NCBI GenBank assembly: GCA_018712785.1
Contig: DVGK01000155.1
Span: 1 to 38,187 of the forward strand
Length of the DNA: 38,187 nucleotides
DNA from: Candidatus Choladousia intestinavium
Lineage (GTDB): Bacteria; Bacillota; Clostridia; Lachnospirales; Lachnospiraceae
Direction of reading: 5' to 3'
Shown here: positions 1 to 9,183 of the stretch, piece by piece
Position numbering within the stretch: position 1 is the stretch's first letter
Layout: each line of letters starts with the position of its first letter
Program-made: the position numbers and the translations under genes
Notes under the pieces: generated by a model
What the model was told of the DNA's origin: nothing
Databases searched by the model: none
Seen by the model: only the letters and a program-made list of their open reading frames with translations

Positions 1-40
1 GGGGCTTCCGGCCGAAACCGTCGGAAGCCCCGGCTCTTTT
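1..40. terminator. Strong hairpin at the window edge, probable intrinsic terminator
   Basis: A 10-bp perfect stem (GGGGCTTCCG / CGGAAGCCCC, positions 1-10 and 22-31) closes a short loop. It lies 24 bases after the stop codon of the minus-strand L,D-transpeptidase gene. On the plus strand it is followed by CTCTTTT (34-40). On the minus strand the expected T-run would lie outside the window. It may end transcripts from either side. Confidence 0.55.
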
Positions 41-54
41 CCGGTTTAAATCCA

Positions 55-1467
55 TTATTTGTACAGCAAAATCGCCATACCCGCCTCTATGTTATTATAG
101 ATGGTCTCAGCGGCCTCATAGGGAAGGTTCACACACCCATGGGAACCGTTCGTCTGATAAATATTCCCCCCGAAGGAGCTTCGCCAGGGAGCATCGTGAA
201 GTCCCTGCCCGTCATGGAAGGGCATCCAGTAAGTCACTTCCTCTCTCCAGGTATCGCCCTCCAGAACAGAGGGGCTCTCTTTGTATGCCAGCGGAAATGC
301 TCCCGTGGCTGTCTCTCTGTCCTCTGTAGGAAGACCGGAGACGAAATCACTCTCCACAATCAGCTCTCCGTCAATGTAGAACCAGAGATGCTGCTTTGTG
401 AGGTTGACCTCCACATATGTGCCGCACAGATCGTCACGTCCATTCCTCTTATAACCGCTGACTGCATAGACCGGCTCTCTCTCCACCGTGGTATTGCTGT
501 AGATATCCGCCAGAAGCTGGTCGGTTTCACCGTCAATGTCGATCTGATATCCGTAGTCGCTGCTTGGAATCGTAACCTCTGTTCCGTCGGTCGCTGTAAA
601 AGTACGGGAGTAATACAAGGTATCATATTTGGAAGCCAGCTCTGTCACGTAATTGTAAACACTGTCCCGGCTGATGCTGGACTCCGCTCCGTCAATCACC
701 AGCCACTGCTGCACCGTATCCCAGTTCACTACCTCCGTCACTTCCCCGAAGGTCAGGGTAATATTGGCCTTGCAGTAGGAATTATAAATATCCATTAAGA
801 TATTCATGTCATGGTCATCCTGGGTAACAGCAGGAAGATAATAGAAATCCTGCGGTACCTCTATCTGCGCGTCCTCCTGGGGACGGGACTGCGCGGTCAG
901 GGCATCCATCTGCTCTTTCACCAGTTCCTGAAGCTTTGCGTCATCGAACTCATTGCCGTATACTTCCGGCTGTATATAATACTCCGTGCCGTTATATTCC
1001 ATAACGGCATCCACGCTGGCAACTCTGGGCGTGGAGAAATTGGCCGCCGCCACCGCCTGCTCAAACACATTCTCATCAAACTGGAAGGGAACCTCCACCT
1101 CAAAGGTATTCCCCTCGAACAGACTCAAGAGAAGACTAAGGTTCTGATCCCGCATACACTCCTGAATGTTGTCCAGGAGCTGCTTCTGGTCTACCGTATA
1201 TCCCATCTCTTCCAGCGTAAGGGTCAGTACGCTTTCTCCACCCTCTGTAATGGTGAGAGTGGGAGAACTGTAATCCTCTGTAAGCATCAGCAGAACTTCC
1301 TTACACGTCTTTCCGGTTACATCATACCCGTTTATAACTGTATCTTCAAAAAAAAGGCCGCTGTTCACCCTCTGATAGAGATAAAATCCAACACCTCCAA
1401 GCCCTGCGATCAGGCAGATTACAATAACTAAAATCGCGATCCGTATACCTTTATTCTTTTTCTTCAC
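55..1467 (-). CDS. Membrane-anchored L,D-transpeptidase (YkuD domain)
   Basis: A 470-residue cell-wall enzyme expected to make 3-3 peptidoglycan cross-links or attach proteins to peptidoglycan at the outer face of the membrane. Residues about 9-30 form one hydrophobic anchor after a Lys-rich start. The middle (roughly 40-330) is a long extracytoplasmic region with the look of the peptidoglycan-binding repeats that often precede YkuD. The C-terminal third is a YkuD domain with the catalytic motif SHGCVNLP, where Cys445 is the predicted nucleophile and His443 lies beside it. The start is a GTG, with AAGGGAC four bases upstream; no in-frame ATG is better placed. It lies downstream of phoR but has its own predicted promoter, so it is probably a separate unit. 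The family call is firm; whether it is Pho-regulated cannot be seen. Confidence 0.93.
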   Translation of the reverse strand: MKKKNKGIRIAILVIVICLIAGLGGVGFYLYQRVNSGLFFEDTVINGYDVTGKTCKEVLLMLTEDYSSPTLTITEGGESVLTLTLEEMGYTVDQKQLLDNIQECMRDQNLSLLLSLFEGNTFEVEVPFQFDENVFEQAVAAANFSTPRVASVDAVMEYNGTEYYIQPEVYGNEFDDAKLQELVKEQMDALTAQSRPQEDAQIEVPQDFYYLPAVTQDDHDMNILMDIYNSYCKANITLTFGEVTEVVNWDTVQQWLVIDGAESSISRDSVYNYVTELASKYDTLYYSRTFTATDGTEVTIPSSDYGYQIDIDGETDQLLADIYSNTTVEREPVYAVSGYKRNGRDDLCGTYVEVNLTKQHLWFYIDGELIVESDFVSGLPTEDRETATGAFPLAYKESPSVLEGDTWREEVTYWMPFHDGQGLHDAPWRSSFGGNIYQTNGSHGCVNLPYEAAETIYNNIEAGMAILLYK

Positions 1468-1561
1468 TTTTGTCCCTTACCCTTCTGAATCTTTACCTGC
1501 ACTTAACGAGACTTTCTCCCATCTGCCCCCTCTGCAGAAGGGATACAGCCCCACTCTCCCT

Positions 1562-1590
1562 ATATTGCACTATCCTTAGAGAATAGTCAA
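1562..1590 (-). promoter_or_regulatory. Predicted sigma-70-type promoter for the L,D-transpeptidase gene
   Basis: Reading the minus strand, TTGACT (1585-1590) is followed after exactly 17 bases by CAATAT (1562-1567). The -35 match is good and the -10 match is only 3 of 6. The leader to the GTG start would be about 90 bases. The -35 box touches the base of the hairpin described at 1589-1636. Confidence 0.45.
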
Positions 1591-1636
1591 GGGTCGGAAT
1601 CTTAATTTTCGATGAAGAAATCCGACCCTTTTTTTT
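1589..1636. terminator. Hairpin with T-run between phoR and the L,D-transpeptidase gene
   Basis: A 10-bp perfect stem, AAGGGTCGGA (1589-1598) with TCCGACCCTT (1621-1630), has a 22-base loop that can pair further inside. On the plus strand it runs into eight Ts. On the minus strand it starts 11 bases after the phoR stop but is followed only by TTGACTATT. It most likely ends the phoR transcript imperfectly and blocks antisense reading. Confidence 0.55.
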
Positions 1637-1641
1637 ACATT

Positions 1642-2976
1642 TTACGCATGCTGAATCTCGTTTTCAAACATAACCGTTACTTCTGTTCCCTCTCCCTCCA
1701 CGCTGTCCAGCTTGATCTGTGCATGGTGTTGGGCTACAATATGCTTTACAATGGCAAGCCCCAGCCCGGTGCCTCCTGTCTGCTTGGAACGGCTTTTATC
1801 TACCCGGTAAAACCGCTCGAAAACCCGTTCCAGGCTGTCCTTTGGAATTCCAATCCCTGTGTCCTTCACAGTCAGATAGGTGACTCCCTGTCTTGGGCTA
1901 ACAGTAACTTCCACCTTTCCTCCCAGCCGGTTGTAGCGGATCGCGTTATCGCAGAGATTGTAAACCAGCTCCTCCAGCATCTGCTTATTGGCCTGAATCA
2001 CCGCTTTGCTTCCGGTACAATGAATGCGGATTCCATGATTTTTGGCGTTAAGCTCCAGCATATCCACACAGGCCTTCGACACCTCATACAGATCCACGCA
2101 AGCATACGTAGTCTCCACCTGATCCGAATCCAGCTCGGAAAGCTTTATAATGTCATTAATCAGGGTAAGGAGCCGCTTTGCGTTTCTGGAAATCTCCCTG
2201 GCAAAGCGTCGTGACTCATCCTCCCCTGCCAGACCTGTCTCGATCAGCTCCGCATACCCGGAGATAGACGTCAAGGGCGTCTTCAGCTCATGGGAAACAT
2301 TCGCTGTAAACTCCTGGCGCATTTTGGCATTTTTTAAAATATCCTTATGCTGCTGGCGGATGGTGGTAATAAAAGGCACCAGCTCCTCGTACGTATCCGC
2401 CATCTCAATCTGATCAATGTGGTTCGCCAGGTTCTCAATAGGCCTGACAAGGCTGGCAGTTATATACCTGGACAGAATAAAGCAGATCAGGAAGATCACA
2501 GCGGCAATAAGAATAATCCCCTGCAGAGTTGTATAAAACACATTCCAGATACTGTTGGCCGGCTGGCTGACCCGAAGGATCTGTCCATTTTCCAGCTGCA
2601 CTGCGTAATAATACATATCCTGATTCACAGTATCGGAATGGCGGATGGAATATCCGCTTCCGTATGTCTCCGCCTGTTCAATCTCGGGCCGGTCGCCATG
2701 ATTCTCCATCTCCCCGTTTTCCACTTCATCGTCGTATATGACCTCTCCGTCCTCTGAAATCACCGTAATACGGAGATCGCTGTTGTAATCCGTATATTCC
2801 TGCCGCATCTCTTCCCCGGAGTTTACTAGCCCCTTCAGAAGGTTTGCGTAAATCTTCATATCGTTAATTACCTGTTCCTGGTACATATTGTGAAAAATAG
2901 CCACTGAAATGAGCACAGTAGCAACCAGGGTCAAGGTCGCTGTAGCAAGAAGATACTTGTTGATTTTCTTTTTCAT
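1642..2976 (-). CDS. phoR: PhoR-type sensor histidine kinase
   Basis: Sensor partner of the adjacent PhoP-type regulator, expected to report phosphate status. It has an N-terminal membrane helix (about 8-29), an extracytoplasmic sensor region of about 120 residues, a second helix (about 152-172) and a short HAMP-like linker. The kinase core follows: H-box FTANVSHELKTPLTS with phospho-acceptor His229, N-box NLCDNAIRYN near 340, and G-boxes DTGIGIP (372-378) and GGTGLGL (401-407). Its 444 residues are short for Gram-positive PhoR, and I see no PAS domain between the HAMP-like linker and the H-box. It starts 24 bases after the regulator stop, with AAGGAGG about 13 bases before the ATG. Gene order with nptA-like, phoU and pst genes supports the phosphate role. 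The kinase call is certain; the PhoR name rests on context. Confidence 0.9.
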   Translation of the reverse strand: MKKKINKYLLATATLTLVATVLISVAIFHNMYQEQVINDMKIYANLLKGLVNSGEEMRQEYTDYNSDLRITVISEDGEVIYDDEVENGEMENHGDRPEIEQAETYGSGYSIRHSDTVNQDMYYYAVQLENGQILRVSQPANSIWNVFYTTLQGIILIAAVIFLICFILSRYITASLVRPIENLANHIDQIEMADTYEELVPFITTIRQQHKDILKNAKMRQEFTANVSHELKTPLTSISGYAELIETGLAGEDESRRFAREISRNAKRLLTLINDIIKLSELDSDQVETTYACVDLYEVSKACVDMLELNAKNHGIRIHCTGSKAVIQANKQMLEELVYNLCDNAIRYNRLGGKVEVTVSPRQGVTYLTVKDTGIGIPKDSLERVFERFYRVDKSRSKQTGGTGLGLAIVKHIVAQHHAQIKLDSVEGEGTEVTVMFENEIQHA

Positions 2977-3000
2977 GGGAAAAGAGGAACCTCCTTACAC

Positions 3001-3681
3001 TTATTCTTCTCCTATGAGCATATATCCTACATTGCGGACCGTACGGATCAGCGAACCTGCGGCCCCCATTTTCTGGCGCAGCGTCTTAATGTGCATATCC
3101 AGCGTCCTGGACTCCCCTTCGAAATCCGTTCCCCAGACCCGATCCAGGATCATATCCCTGGGGGCTACAATTCCCGCGTTCAGCATCAGAAGCTTCAGAA
3201 GCTCATACTCCTTGAAGGTAAGCTCGCAGAGCTTGTCGTTGACAAAAACCTGACGCTTCTCATCATCCATAAACACAGGTCCGAAGCGCAGAAGCTTCTC
3301 ATCGTCCATCCCCTTGCTCCTTCTTATCAGAGCCTTCACTCTGGAGATCAGCTCCATTACGCCGAATGGCTTGGTCAAATAATCATCGGCCCCCTGGTCC
3401 AGTCCTTTCACCTTATCCAGCTCCGTTGTTTTTGCCGTCACTAAAATAATGGGAACCTTTCTGGTCTCAGAATTTAAGCGGAGCTTTTTCACAATGGCCA
3501 GCCCATCCTCATCCGGAAGCATAATATCCAGAAGAATCAGCCCCGGAACCTTTTCCTTGATCTTCTTGTAAAAGGTTCCCGCCGTCTCAAATCCCTGCAC
3601 TTCATATCCCGCATTCTTCAATGCGAACATCTCAATCTCCCGAATATTTTCATCGTCTTCCACAATATAAATTAATGCCAT
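3001..3681 (-). CDS. phoP: PhoP/PhoB-type response regulator (OmpR family)
   Basis: A 226-residue regulator with an N-terminal receiver domain (acidic pair Asp9/Asp10, phospho-acceptor Asp52, Thr82, Lys104 in KPF) and a C-terminal winged-helix DNA-binding domain ending in VRNVGYMLIGEE. I chose the inner ATG at 3681 because GGAGGAG (3688-3694) sits six bases upstream; the longer start at 3696 would bury this site and add five residues not typical of the family. It lies 61 bases after the Na/Pi cotransporter gene and 24 before phoR, so the three probably share a transcript. Its expected targets are the 11-bp repeats at 5660-5676, 10321-10370 and perhaps 38156-38183. Confidence 0.93.
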   Translation of the reverse strand: MALIYIVEDDENIREIEMFALKNAGYEVQGFETAGTFYKKIKEKVPGLILLDIMLPDEDGLAIVKKLRLNSETRKVPIILVTAKTTELDKVKGLDQGADDYLTKPFGVMELISRVKALIRRSKGMDDEKLLRFGPVFMDDEKRQVFVNDKLCELTFKEYELLKLLMLNAGIVAPRDMILDRVWGTDFEGESRTLDMHIKTLRQKMGAAGSLIRTVRNVGYMLIGEE

Positions 3682-3742
3682 TCTGGTCTCCTCCATTTTC
3701 TGCTTCTGCAGGCTCAGGAAATTCCGTCTGCAGCTCTTCAGG

Positions 3743-5581
3743 TCATTCCGGCAGCTCTTCTCTCTGCATATGGGAGCGCATATCCACCTTGGGAGTCCCT
3801 TTTATCCTTTCCGGTAATGCATACTTCTCACTGTATGCCTGATACTGCTGAGCAAAATGCATCCTGTCCTCTGTTTTCAGGGATTTTAAATAAGCGTGAC
3901 GTCCATATTCATCCTTATCCGCCTGTACAAGACAGACTGCAATGTTTGAGCAGTGATCCGCGATCCGCTGGTAGCTGGTGGTAAGATCTGACAGAATAAA
4001 TCCAAGCTCAATGGTACATCTTCCCTCCCTGAGCCGTTCAATATGTCTCTGCTTCATAGACGCGCTGAGATCATCGATCACTTCTTCCAGGGGCTCAACC
4101 TGCTGTGCCTTCTCAAGATTCTCAGTATGGACTGCTTCCATGGTAAGCTCCACGATCTCCTTAATGGCTGCTGAAAAAACCTGAAGCTCCCTGACCGCAG
4201 CCTGGGAGAAGGCCAGATTCTTCTCATAGATTTCCTCCGCCGCCTTCGCGATGCTCACGGCATGGTCGGAAATACGCTCCATGTCTCCAATGCTGTGAAG
4301 CAGCACAGAGAGCGTATGGCTGTCCTTCCTGGTCAGCTCATGCTTGGAAACCTGCACCAGATACGTACCTAAGCGGTCCTCATACCGATCCACCTGTTCC
4401 TCTTTATGGCTGACCTCCCGGACGCCCTCCGTCTTATACCGGTCCAGCAAAGAAATCGCTTCCTCCAGAGAACCTGCCGTCAGATCTGCCATTCTGGCCG
4501 CGGCCTTTCTGCATTGCTCCACCGCGAAAGCCGGAGTATCCAGAAATCTCTCATCCAATCCAAGAAGCTCCTGCTTTTCCGCATCGTCCTTTTTGCCGTT
4601 CTCTTCCCGGTCACGAACCGTCAGCTTTGCCAACTTAACCAGCACTCTATGGAAGGGAAGCCACAGACAGGTGGCAAAAACATTGAAGGCCGTATGCACC
4701 ACCGCGATTCCCGCCGGGGTAGCCGCATCGTCCAGAAATGCAAAATTGACAAAAAGATTGATGGTGTAAAACAGCACCAGAAAAACAATAGTGCCGATCA
4801 GATTAAAATACAGATGCACAAAGGCCGCTCTCTTCGCATTCTTTTTAGCCCCGATGGAGGACAGCAGCGCCGTAACGCAGGTACCGATATTCTGACCCAT
4901 AATAATAGGAAGGGCGGCCCCGTAGGATACAGAACCGGTCATGCACAGGGCCTGGAGAATTCCCACAGAGGCAGAAGAGCTCTGGATAATGGCTGTAAGA
5001 ACTGCTCCTGCCAGAAGTCCCAGTACCGGATTGCGGAACATTAAAAAAAGATTGGTAAATTCCGGAATCTCCGCCAGTGGTTCTACCGCCCCGCTCATGG
5101 TTTCCATGCCAAACATCAGCACTGCAAAGCCCAGCAAAATCGAGCCTACATCCTTCTTCCGCTCGCTTTTTGCGAACATGTGAAGCCCGATACCGATCAC
5201 GGCCAGAATCGGCGAAAAAGAAGAAGGCTTCAGGAGCTGGAGCAAAAAGCTGTCTCCCTCAATTCCGGAGAGGCTTAAAATCCAGGATGTAACGGTGGTA
5301 CCGATATTGGCTCCCATGATAATCCCTACCGTACGTTCCAAAGTCATAATGCCTGAATTTACAAACCCCACCACCATAACTGTGGTGGCGGAGGAAGACT
5401 GGATCACTGCCGTAACAGCCAGTCCCAGCAGCACGCCCTTGATTGTACTGCTTGTAAGATTCTCCAGAATCTTCTCAAGACGTCCGCCGGAAGCTTTGGC
5501 CAGACTGTCCCCCATTACGTTCATTCCATAGAGGAACAGCGCCAAACCTCCCAGCAGTGTAAACAAATTAAAAATATCCAT
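3743..5581 (-). CDS. Na/Pi cotransporter family protein with C-terminal PhoU-like domain
   Basis: A 612-residue protein of the SLC34-like Na+/phosphate cotransporter II family. The N-terminal half (about 1-320) is strongly hydrophobic and contains the family's inverted repeat, visible as two QSSSA motifs (Gln61 onward and Gln200 onward). The C-terminal part (about 340-560) is a charged helical PhoU-like domain. This two-part build is standard for the bacterial family. In such proteins the PhoU part is thought to control the transporter; direction and substrate have been shown only for a few members. It has its own promoter with Pho-box-like repeats and leads into phoP and phoR. The ribosome site (AAAGGG) is weak, and the ATG at 5581 is the first reasonable start. 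Confidence 0.9.
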   Translation of the reverse strand: MDIFNLFTLLGGLALFLYGMNVMGDSLAKASGGRLEKILENLTSSTIKGVLLGLAVTAVIQSSSATTVMVVGFVNSGIMTLERTVGIIMGANIGTTVTSWILSLSGIEGDSFLLQLLKPSSFSPILAVIGIGLHMFAKSERKKDVGSILLGFAVLMFGMETMSGAVEPLAEIPEFTNLFLMFRNPVLGLLAGAVLTAIIQSSSASVGILQALCMTGSVSYGAALPIIMGQNIGTCVTALLSSIGAKKNAKRAAFVHLYFNLIGTIVFLVLFYTINLFVNFAFLDDAATPAGIAVVHTAFNVFATCLWLPFHRVLVKLAKLTVRDREENGKKDDAEKQELLGLDERFLDTPAFAVEQCRKAAARMADLTAGSLEEAISLLDRYKTEGVREVSHKEEQVDRYEDRLGTYLVQVSKHELTRKDSHTLSVLLHSIGDMERISDHAVSIAKAAEEIYEKNLAFSQAAVRELQVFSAAIKEIVELTMEAVHTENLEKAQQVEPLEEVIDDLSASMKQRHIERLREGRCTIELGFILSDLTTSYQRIADHCSNIAVCLVQADKDEYGRHAYLKSLKTEDRMHFAQQYQAYSEKYALPERIKGTPKVDMRSHMQREELPE

Positions 5582-5622
5582 ATAAAATTCCCTTTCCCTT
5601 CTGTATATTCCACTAAATATAA

Positions 5623-5698
5623 ATTATACACAAAGTAGAAGAAAAAGGGGAGCTTTTTATGTAAAATTTATGTAAATACGCAGAAAAGGCCAACACAT
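5623..5698 (-). promoter_or_regulatory. Pho-box repeats and promoter of the Na/Pi cotransporter-phoP-phoR unit
   Basis: On the minus strand, two perfect TTTACA hexamers (5671-5676 and 5660-5665) are separated by five bases, giving the 11-bp spacing of Gram-positive PhoP boxes. Weaker copies (TTTTCT, ATGTGT) continue at the same spacing upstream to about 5698. A perfect TATAAT -10 box lies at 5623-5628 with no good -35, as expected for an activated promoter. Confidence 0.7.
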
Positions 5699-5770
5699 GA
5701 TACCGGGAAGACCGTTCTCGATTCGAGTCCATAAATGCAAAACCTCCCTGGCATTCGGCATCAGCCTTCT

Positions 5771-5803
5771 GAGGAAATGTCCCTCCACCGACATTTCCGC
5801 CTC
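5771..5803. other. Hairpin downstream of phoU
   Basis: GGAAATGT (5773-5780) pairs perfectly with ACATTTCC (5791-5798) around a 10-base loop. GAG/CTC extends the stem after a two-base bulge. No T-run follows on the minus strand. It could be a weak terminator or an mRNA 3'-end stabiliser for the pst transcript. Confidence 0.4.
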
Positions 5804-5852
5804 TATTTAAATTTCATAACTCACAAGCTTTTAAGTATTCCCGGCCGTCCTG

Positions 5853-6542
5853 CTATACTGTAAAGACGTCGTTAATCTCTTTTCCGCTTCTGTGCTTTCC
5901 TGTAATAGAAAATTCCACCCACTCGCCAATATTGGATGCATGGTCGCCGATCCGCTCATAGTATTTGGCGACCATCAGAAGATCCAGAGCCTGGTCGCTT
6001 GAGACCTCTCCCGTTTTCATTTCCTCAATAATCTCACTCCGCACAGCCAGGAAATGCTCATCTACAATATCGTCGCTGTCAATGACTTCCTGAGCCATGG
6101 CAAGGCTGCTCTCCACATAAGACTCAATACTGTTGTTTACCATCTTCATGGTAGCCTCCGCCATCTGAGTCAGTCTTGAGCCGCTGATAGGCAGCTTGAT
6201 GGTTCCTACCTGAATAATCTCAGCAATATCTGTGGCCTGATCTCCGATTCGTTCTAAATCTGTAATCATCTTCAGAGCGGCTGAAATTTTCCGCAGATCG
6301 GACGCTACCGGCTGCTGCTGGAGAAGAAGCTGGATGCAGATGGTCTCCACCTGCCGTTCCTGATGATCAATCTCATGCTCCAGCTGATCGATCTCTTTTA
6401 CAAGCGCGTCCTGATCTTTTTCTTCTGAAAGCAGAAGCTTATAAGTCTTCATAATGGCCTTCTCGCAGAGCATACCCATTTCCAGCATCTCTTTATGAAG
6501 ACGTTCCAATTTCTCTAAAAAACGATTTCTCATATCAGCCAA
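5853..6542 (-). CDS. phoU: Phosphate transport regulator PhoU
   Basis: A 229-residue helical protein made of two PhoU repeats. Each contains the metal-site-like pattern, visible as [18 protein letters not shown] (about 88-105) and [17 protein letters not shown] (about 190-206). PhoU links the Pst transporter to the PhoR kinase and keeps the Pho response off when phosphate is plentiful. The ATG overlaps the pstB stop region by eight bases, so translation is coupled. Length and both repeats are normal for the family. Confidence 0.97.
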   Translation of the reverse strand: MADMRNRFLEKLERLHKEMLEMGMLCEKAIMKTYKLLLSEEKDQDALVKEIDQLEHEIDHQERQVETICIQLLLQQQPVASDLRKISAALKMITDLERIGDQATDIAEIIQVGTIKLPISGSRLTQMAEATMKMVNNSIESYVESSLAMAQEVIDSDDIVDEHFLAVRSEIIEEMKTGEVSSDQALDLLMVAKYYERIGDHASNIGEWVEFSITGKHRSGKEINDVFTV

Positions 6543-7284
6543 ACCTCCCTGTGATATATTCTTCCGTTTTCTTATTCTTCGGCATAGAGAAAAGAGTCAT
6601 GGTATCATCGTACTCAATCACCTCTCCCAGAAGGAAGAAAGCGGTTTTATCAGAAATTCTGGCTGCCTGCTGCATATTGTGGGTTACCATTACAATTGTA
6701 TAATTCTCTTTCAGCTCTGTAGCCAGGTCCTCAATTCTGCTGGTGGAAATAGGATCCAGCGCGGAAGTAGGCTCATCCATCAGCAGAACCTCCGGTTCTA
6801 CAGCCAGAGCTCTGGCGATGCAAAGACGCTGCTGCTGTCCTCCGGACATTCCCAGAGCGCTCTTTTTCAGGCGATCCTTTACCTCATCCCAGATCGCGGC
6901 GTCTCTTAAGGCTTTTTCCACAATATCATCCAGCTTGGATTTTGAATGAACTCCGTGGGTTCTGGGACCATATGCAATATTGTCATAAATACTCATGGGG
7001 AAAGGATTCGGTTTCTGAAAGACCATTCCGACTCTCTTTCTCAGCATATTTACATCCATTTTCCCATAGATATCCTCCCCGTCCAGCTTCAGCTCTCCGG
7101 TGATTTTGCAGCCCTCCACCAGATCGTTCATACGGTTCAGGGATTTGAGAAGCGTTGACTTTCCGCAGCCGCTGGGGCCGATAAAAGCCGTAATTTTATG
7201 TTCCGGAATGTCCAGATTGATATCCTTCAGCGCGTGGAAATCTCCGTAATACAGGTTTGTATTGTGAATTGTTATTTTATCCAT
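6535..7284 (-). CDS. pstB: Phosphate ABC transporter ATPase PstB
   Basis: A 249-residue cytoplasmic ATPase that powers phosphate import. Walker [10 protein letters not shown] (36-44), ABC signature MSGGQQQR (146-153) and Walker [12 protein letters not shown] with Asp170/Glu171 are all intact. The run [20 protein letters not shown] followed by EEYITGRFG is the typical PstB C-terminus. It starts three bases after the pstA stop and overlaps phoU by eight bases, all part of the pst operon. Confidence 0.98.
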   Translation of the reverse strand: MDKITIHNTNLYYGDFHALKDINLDIPEHKITAFIGPSGCGKSTLLKSLNRMNDLVEGCKITGELKLDGEDIYGKMDVNMLRKRVGMVFQKPNPFPMSIYDNIAYGPRTHGVHSKSKLDDIVEKALRDAAIWDEVKDRLKKSALGMSGGQQQRLCIARALAVEPEVLLMDEPTSALDPISTSRIEDLATELKENYTIVMVTHNMQQAARISDKTAFFLLGEVIEYDDTMTLFSMPKNKKTEEYITGRFG

Positions 7285-7287
7285 TTC

Positions 7288-8235
7288 TTAACCTCTTCCT
7301 TTTAAGAGTTTTCTCGCCAGCAGATCAGAAAGACCGTTTAACGCCAGCACAACTACAAGTAAAACAACCGCCGTAGCATAGGCTTCATTCATATGAAGGC
7401 CCTCGCTGGAAAGCACATACATGTGAACGGCCAGCGTACGCCCTGAACCGAAAAGATTGTGAGGAACCTGGGCAACTGAGCCCGCTGTATAAAGCAGAGC
7501 CGCCGTCTCGCCTACGATTCTTCCTGTAGCAAGAACCACACCGGAGAGAATTCCCGGCACAGCCGTAGGAAGAACAATGCGGAAGATGGTCCGCAGCTTT
7601 CCTGCGCCAAGTCCAAAGGACGCCTCTCTGTAAGAATCCGGCACTGCCAGAAGAGCTTCCTCCGCAGTCCTCATAATCAGCGGAAGAATCATAATTACCA
7701 GAGTTAATGAACCAGCCAGCAGGGAGTATCCCCATCTGAGAGCCGTACTGAAAAACAGCATACCAAACAGACCGTATATGATAGAAGGAATACCGGACAG
7801 AGTCTCGGCTGTAAGCCGGATCACTGTAACCACCTTGCTGCCTTTGTTCGCGTATTCCACAAGGAAGATTGCCGCGAATACCCCCAGCGGGATCGCGATC
7901 ACAAGAGAGAGCGCTGTCATAATCACCGTGTTAATCATCGCGGGCATCAGGGAAACGTTCTCTGAATTATACTCCAGCGCGAAGAGATCCGGGGTAATAT
8001 ACCGCACGCCTCTTATCACAATAAATCCTACCAGGAAAACCATTACCGCCAGGGTTAAGAAGCCTGCCAGCCATACCAGCAGGGCTGCCGCCGCTGAGCC
8101 GGGATGATTTTTCCACTTCTGCGCTACCTTTTCCAGCCACTCCCCAGCCGTCTGCTTTTTCTGTACCGGGGTATTGGCAATTACTACAGTTCCCTCGCCG
8201 CCCTCGTTCTGAGGCAGATTATTTTCTCTATTCAT
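7288..8235 (-). CDS. pstA: Phosphate ABC transporter permease PstA
   Basis: A 315-residue inner-membrane permease. After a charged cytoplasmic N-terminus of about 47 residues come six hydrophobic segments. The permease loop FGLGAGKLRTIFRIVLP contains the coupling-helix pattern that docks with PstB. The long N-terminal tail is a little unusual but within the family's range. The ATG lies inside the pstC stop region (8-base overlap), with GGAG eight bases upstream. Confidence 0.96.
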   Translation of the reverse strand: MNRENNLPQNEGGEGTVVIANTPVQKKQTAGEWLEKVAQKWKNHPGSAAAALLVWLAGFLTLAVMVFLVGFIVIRGVRYITPDLFALEYNSENVSLMPAMINTVIMTALSLVIAIPLGVFAAIFLVEYANKGSKVVTVIRLTAETLSGIPSIIYGLFGMLFFSTALRWGYSLLAGSLTLVIMILPLIMRTAEEALLAVPDSYREASFGLGAGKLRTIFRIVLPTAVPGILSGVVLATGRIVGETAALLYTAGSVAQVPHNLFGSGRTLAVHMYVLSSEGLHMNEAYATAVVLLVVVLALNGLSDLLARKLLKGRG

Positions 8236-9082
8236 ATGCCGATCTCCGTTTCAAAGCTGATATGCAAAGGTTAATAATCAAAATAAACACAAACAGTACA
8301 ACGCCGGTAGCAATCAGCGCCTCTCTGTGAAGATTTGCCGCATAACCCATCTCAATTACAATGTTCGCCGTCATCGTTCTCAGACCTTCGAATACACCCT
8401 GAGGCATCCAGGTCTGATTTCCTGCAACCATAATTACCGCCATAGTTTCACCGATGGCGCGTCCGATTCCCAGGACTACCCCTGCCATTACTCCGGATTT
8501 TGCCGCCGGAAATACCGTAAAGAACACGCTGCGCTCATGGGTGGCGCCCAGAGCCAGAGCTCCTTCATAGTATGAGTCCGGAACACTCCTGATCGCCGAC
8601 TCTGCAACCCCTGTTACTGTGGGCAGAATCATAATTCCAAGAAGAAGTGATGCCGTAAACATTGTTGTTCCGTTTCCTGTCAGTTCTCTCAGCCAGGGAA
8701 CGAACACTACCAGACCAAAGAAACCATATACTACAGAGGGAACACCAGCCATCAGATTTACCGTAGCCTTAAAAAACGGATACAGACGTTTCGGACAGTA
8801 GTGAACCATAAAAATGGCTGTGAGCAGAGCCACAGGTACTCCGATAATAATCGCACCCGCAGTTACGTAAATGCTTCCCAGTATAAACGGGAAAATTCCG
8901 TACAGATCATTGGAAGGCCTCCATGTCTGACCGAACAGAAAATTGAAAATTCCAATCTCGCCCATAGCCGGCAGTCCGTTCGCAAACAAGAAAATACAAA
9001 TCAGCGCTACCGCCAGGACAGAGGTACAGGCCGCTACCAAAAAGATGATATGCATAACCCGCTCTGATAATTTATTTGCCAT
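8228..9082 (-). CDS. pstC: Phosphate ABC transporter permease PstC
   Basis: A 284-residue permease with six predicted membrane segments and the coupling loop ALALGATHERSVFFTVFP, the partner of PstA in the phosphate channel. It is separated from pstS by 224 bases that hold two hairpins but no promoter I can defend, so it probably relies on read-through from the pstS promoter. The ribosome site (GGAAG five bases before ATG) is weak, which may keep permease levels below those of the binding protein. Confidence 0.96.
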   Translation of the reverse strand: MANKLSERVMHIIFLVAACTSVLAVALICIFLFANGLPAMGEIGIFNFLFGQTWRPSNDLYGIFPFILGSIYVTAGAIIIGVPVALLTAIFMVHYCPKRLYPFFKATVNLMAGVPSVVYGFFGLVVFVPWLRELTGNGTTMFTASLLLGIMILPTVTGVAESAIRSVPDSYYEGALALGATHERSVFFTVFPAAKSGVMAGVVLGIGRAIGETMAVIMVAGNQTWMPQGVFEGLRTMTANIVIEMGYAANLHREALIATGVVLFVFILIINLCISALKRRSAYE

Positions 9083-9183
9083 TCAAACTTCCATTCCTTT
9101 CTTTTTCGCTCCGGTACAGCCATTGCTGCTGATTCTGAAGTCTGGCTTCGTCTCCGGAAGAATCCTGTTTACCCCATTCATGG

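Larger units (their letters stand above)
5613..5852. other. Gap between phoU and the Na/Pi cotransporter gene
   Basis: The intergenic space of about 270 bases holds the cotransporter promoter with its Pho-box repeats (5623-5698), a short perfect palindrome CTCGA-AT-CGAG around 5718-5728, and the hairpin at 5771-5803. A 39-codon reading frame (5613-5732, minus) overlaps the promoter and looks fortuitous. I see no RNA gene here. Confidence 0.6.

Noticed and set aside
139-1431. Plus-strand reading frames of 219 and 206 codons
   Set aside because: They are antisense to the L,D-transpeptidase gene, carry no recognisable motifs and have no ribosome sites. The minus-strand frame is a clear protein family member.
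5613-5732. 39-codon minus-strand frame (MDSNRERSS...) with GGAGG ten bases upstream
   Set aside because: It overlaps the Pho-box repeats and the -10 box of the cotransporter promoter, has no hydrophobic or conserved pattern, and the spacing is long.
5711-5732. tRNA-like T-arm text (GATTCGAGTCC)
   Set aside because: No acceptor, D or anticodon arm can be formed around it.
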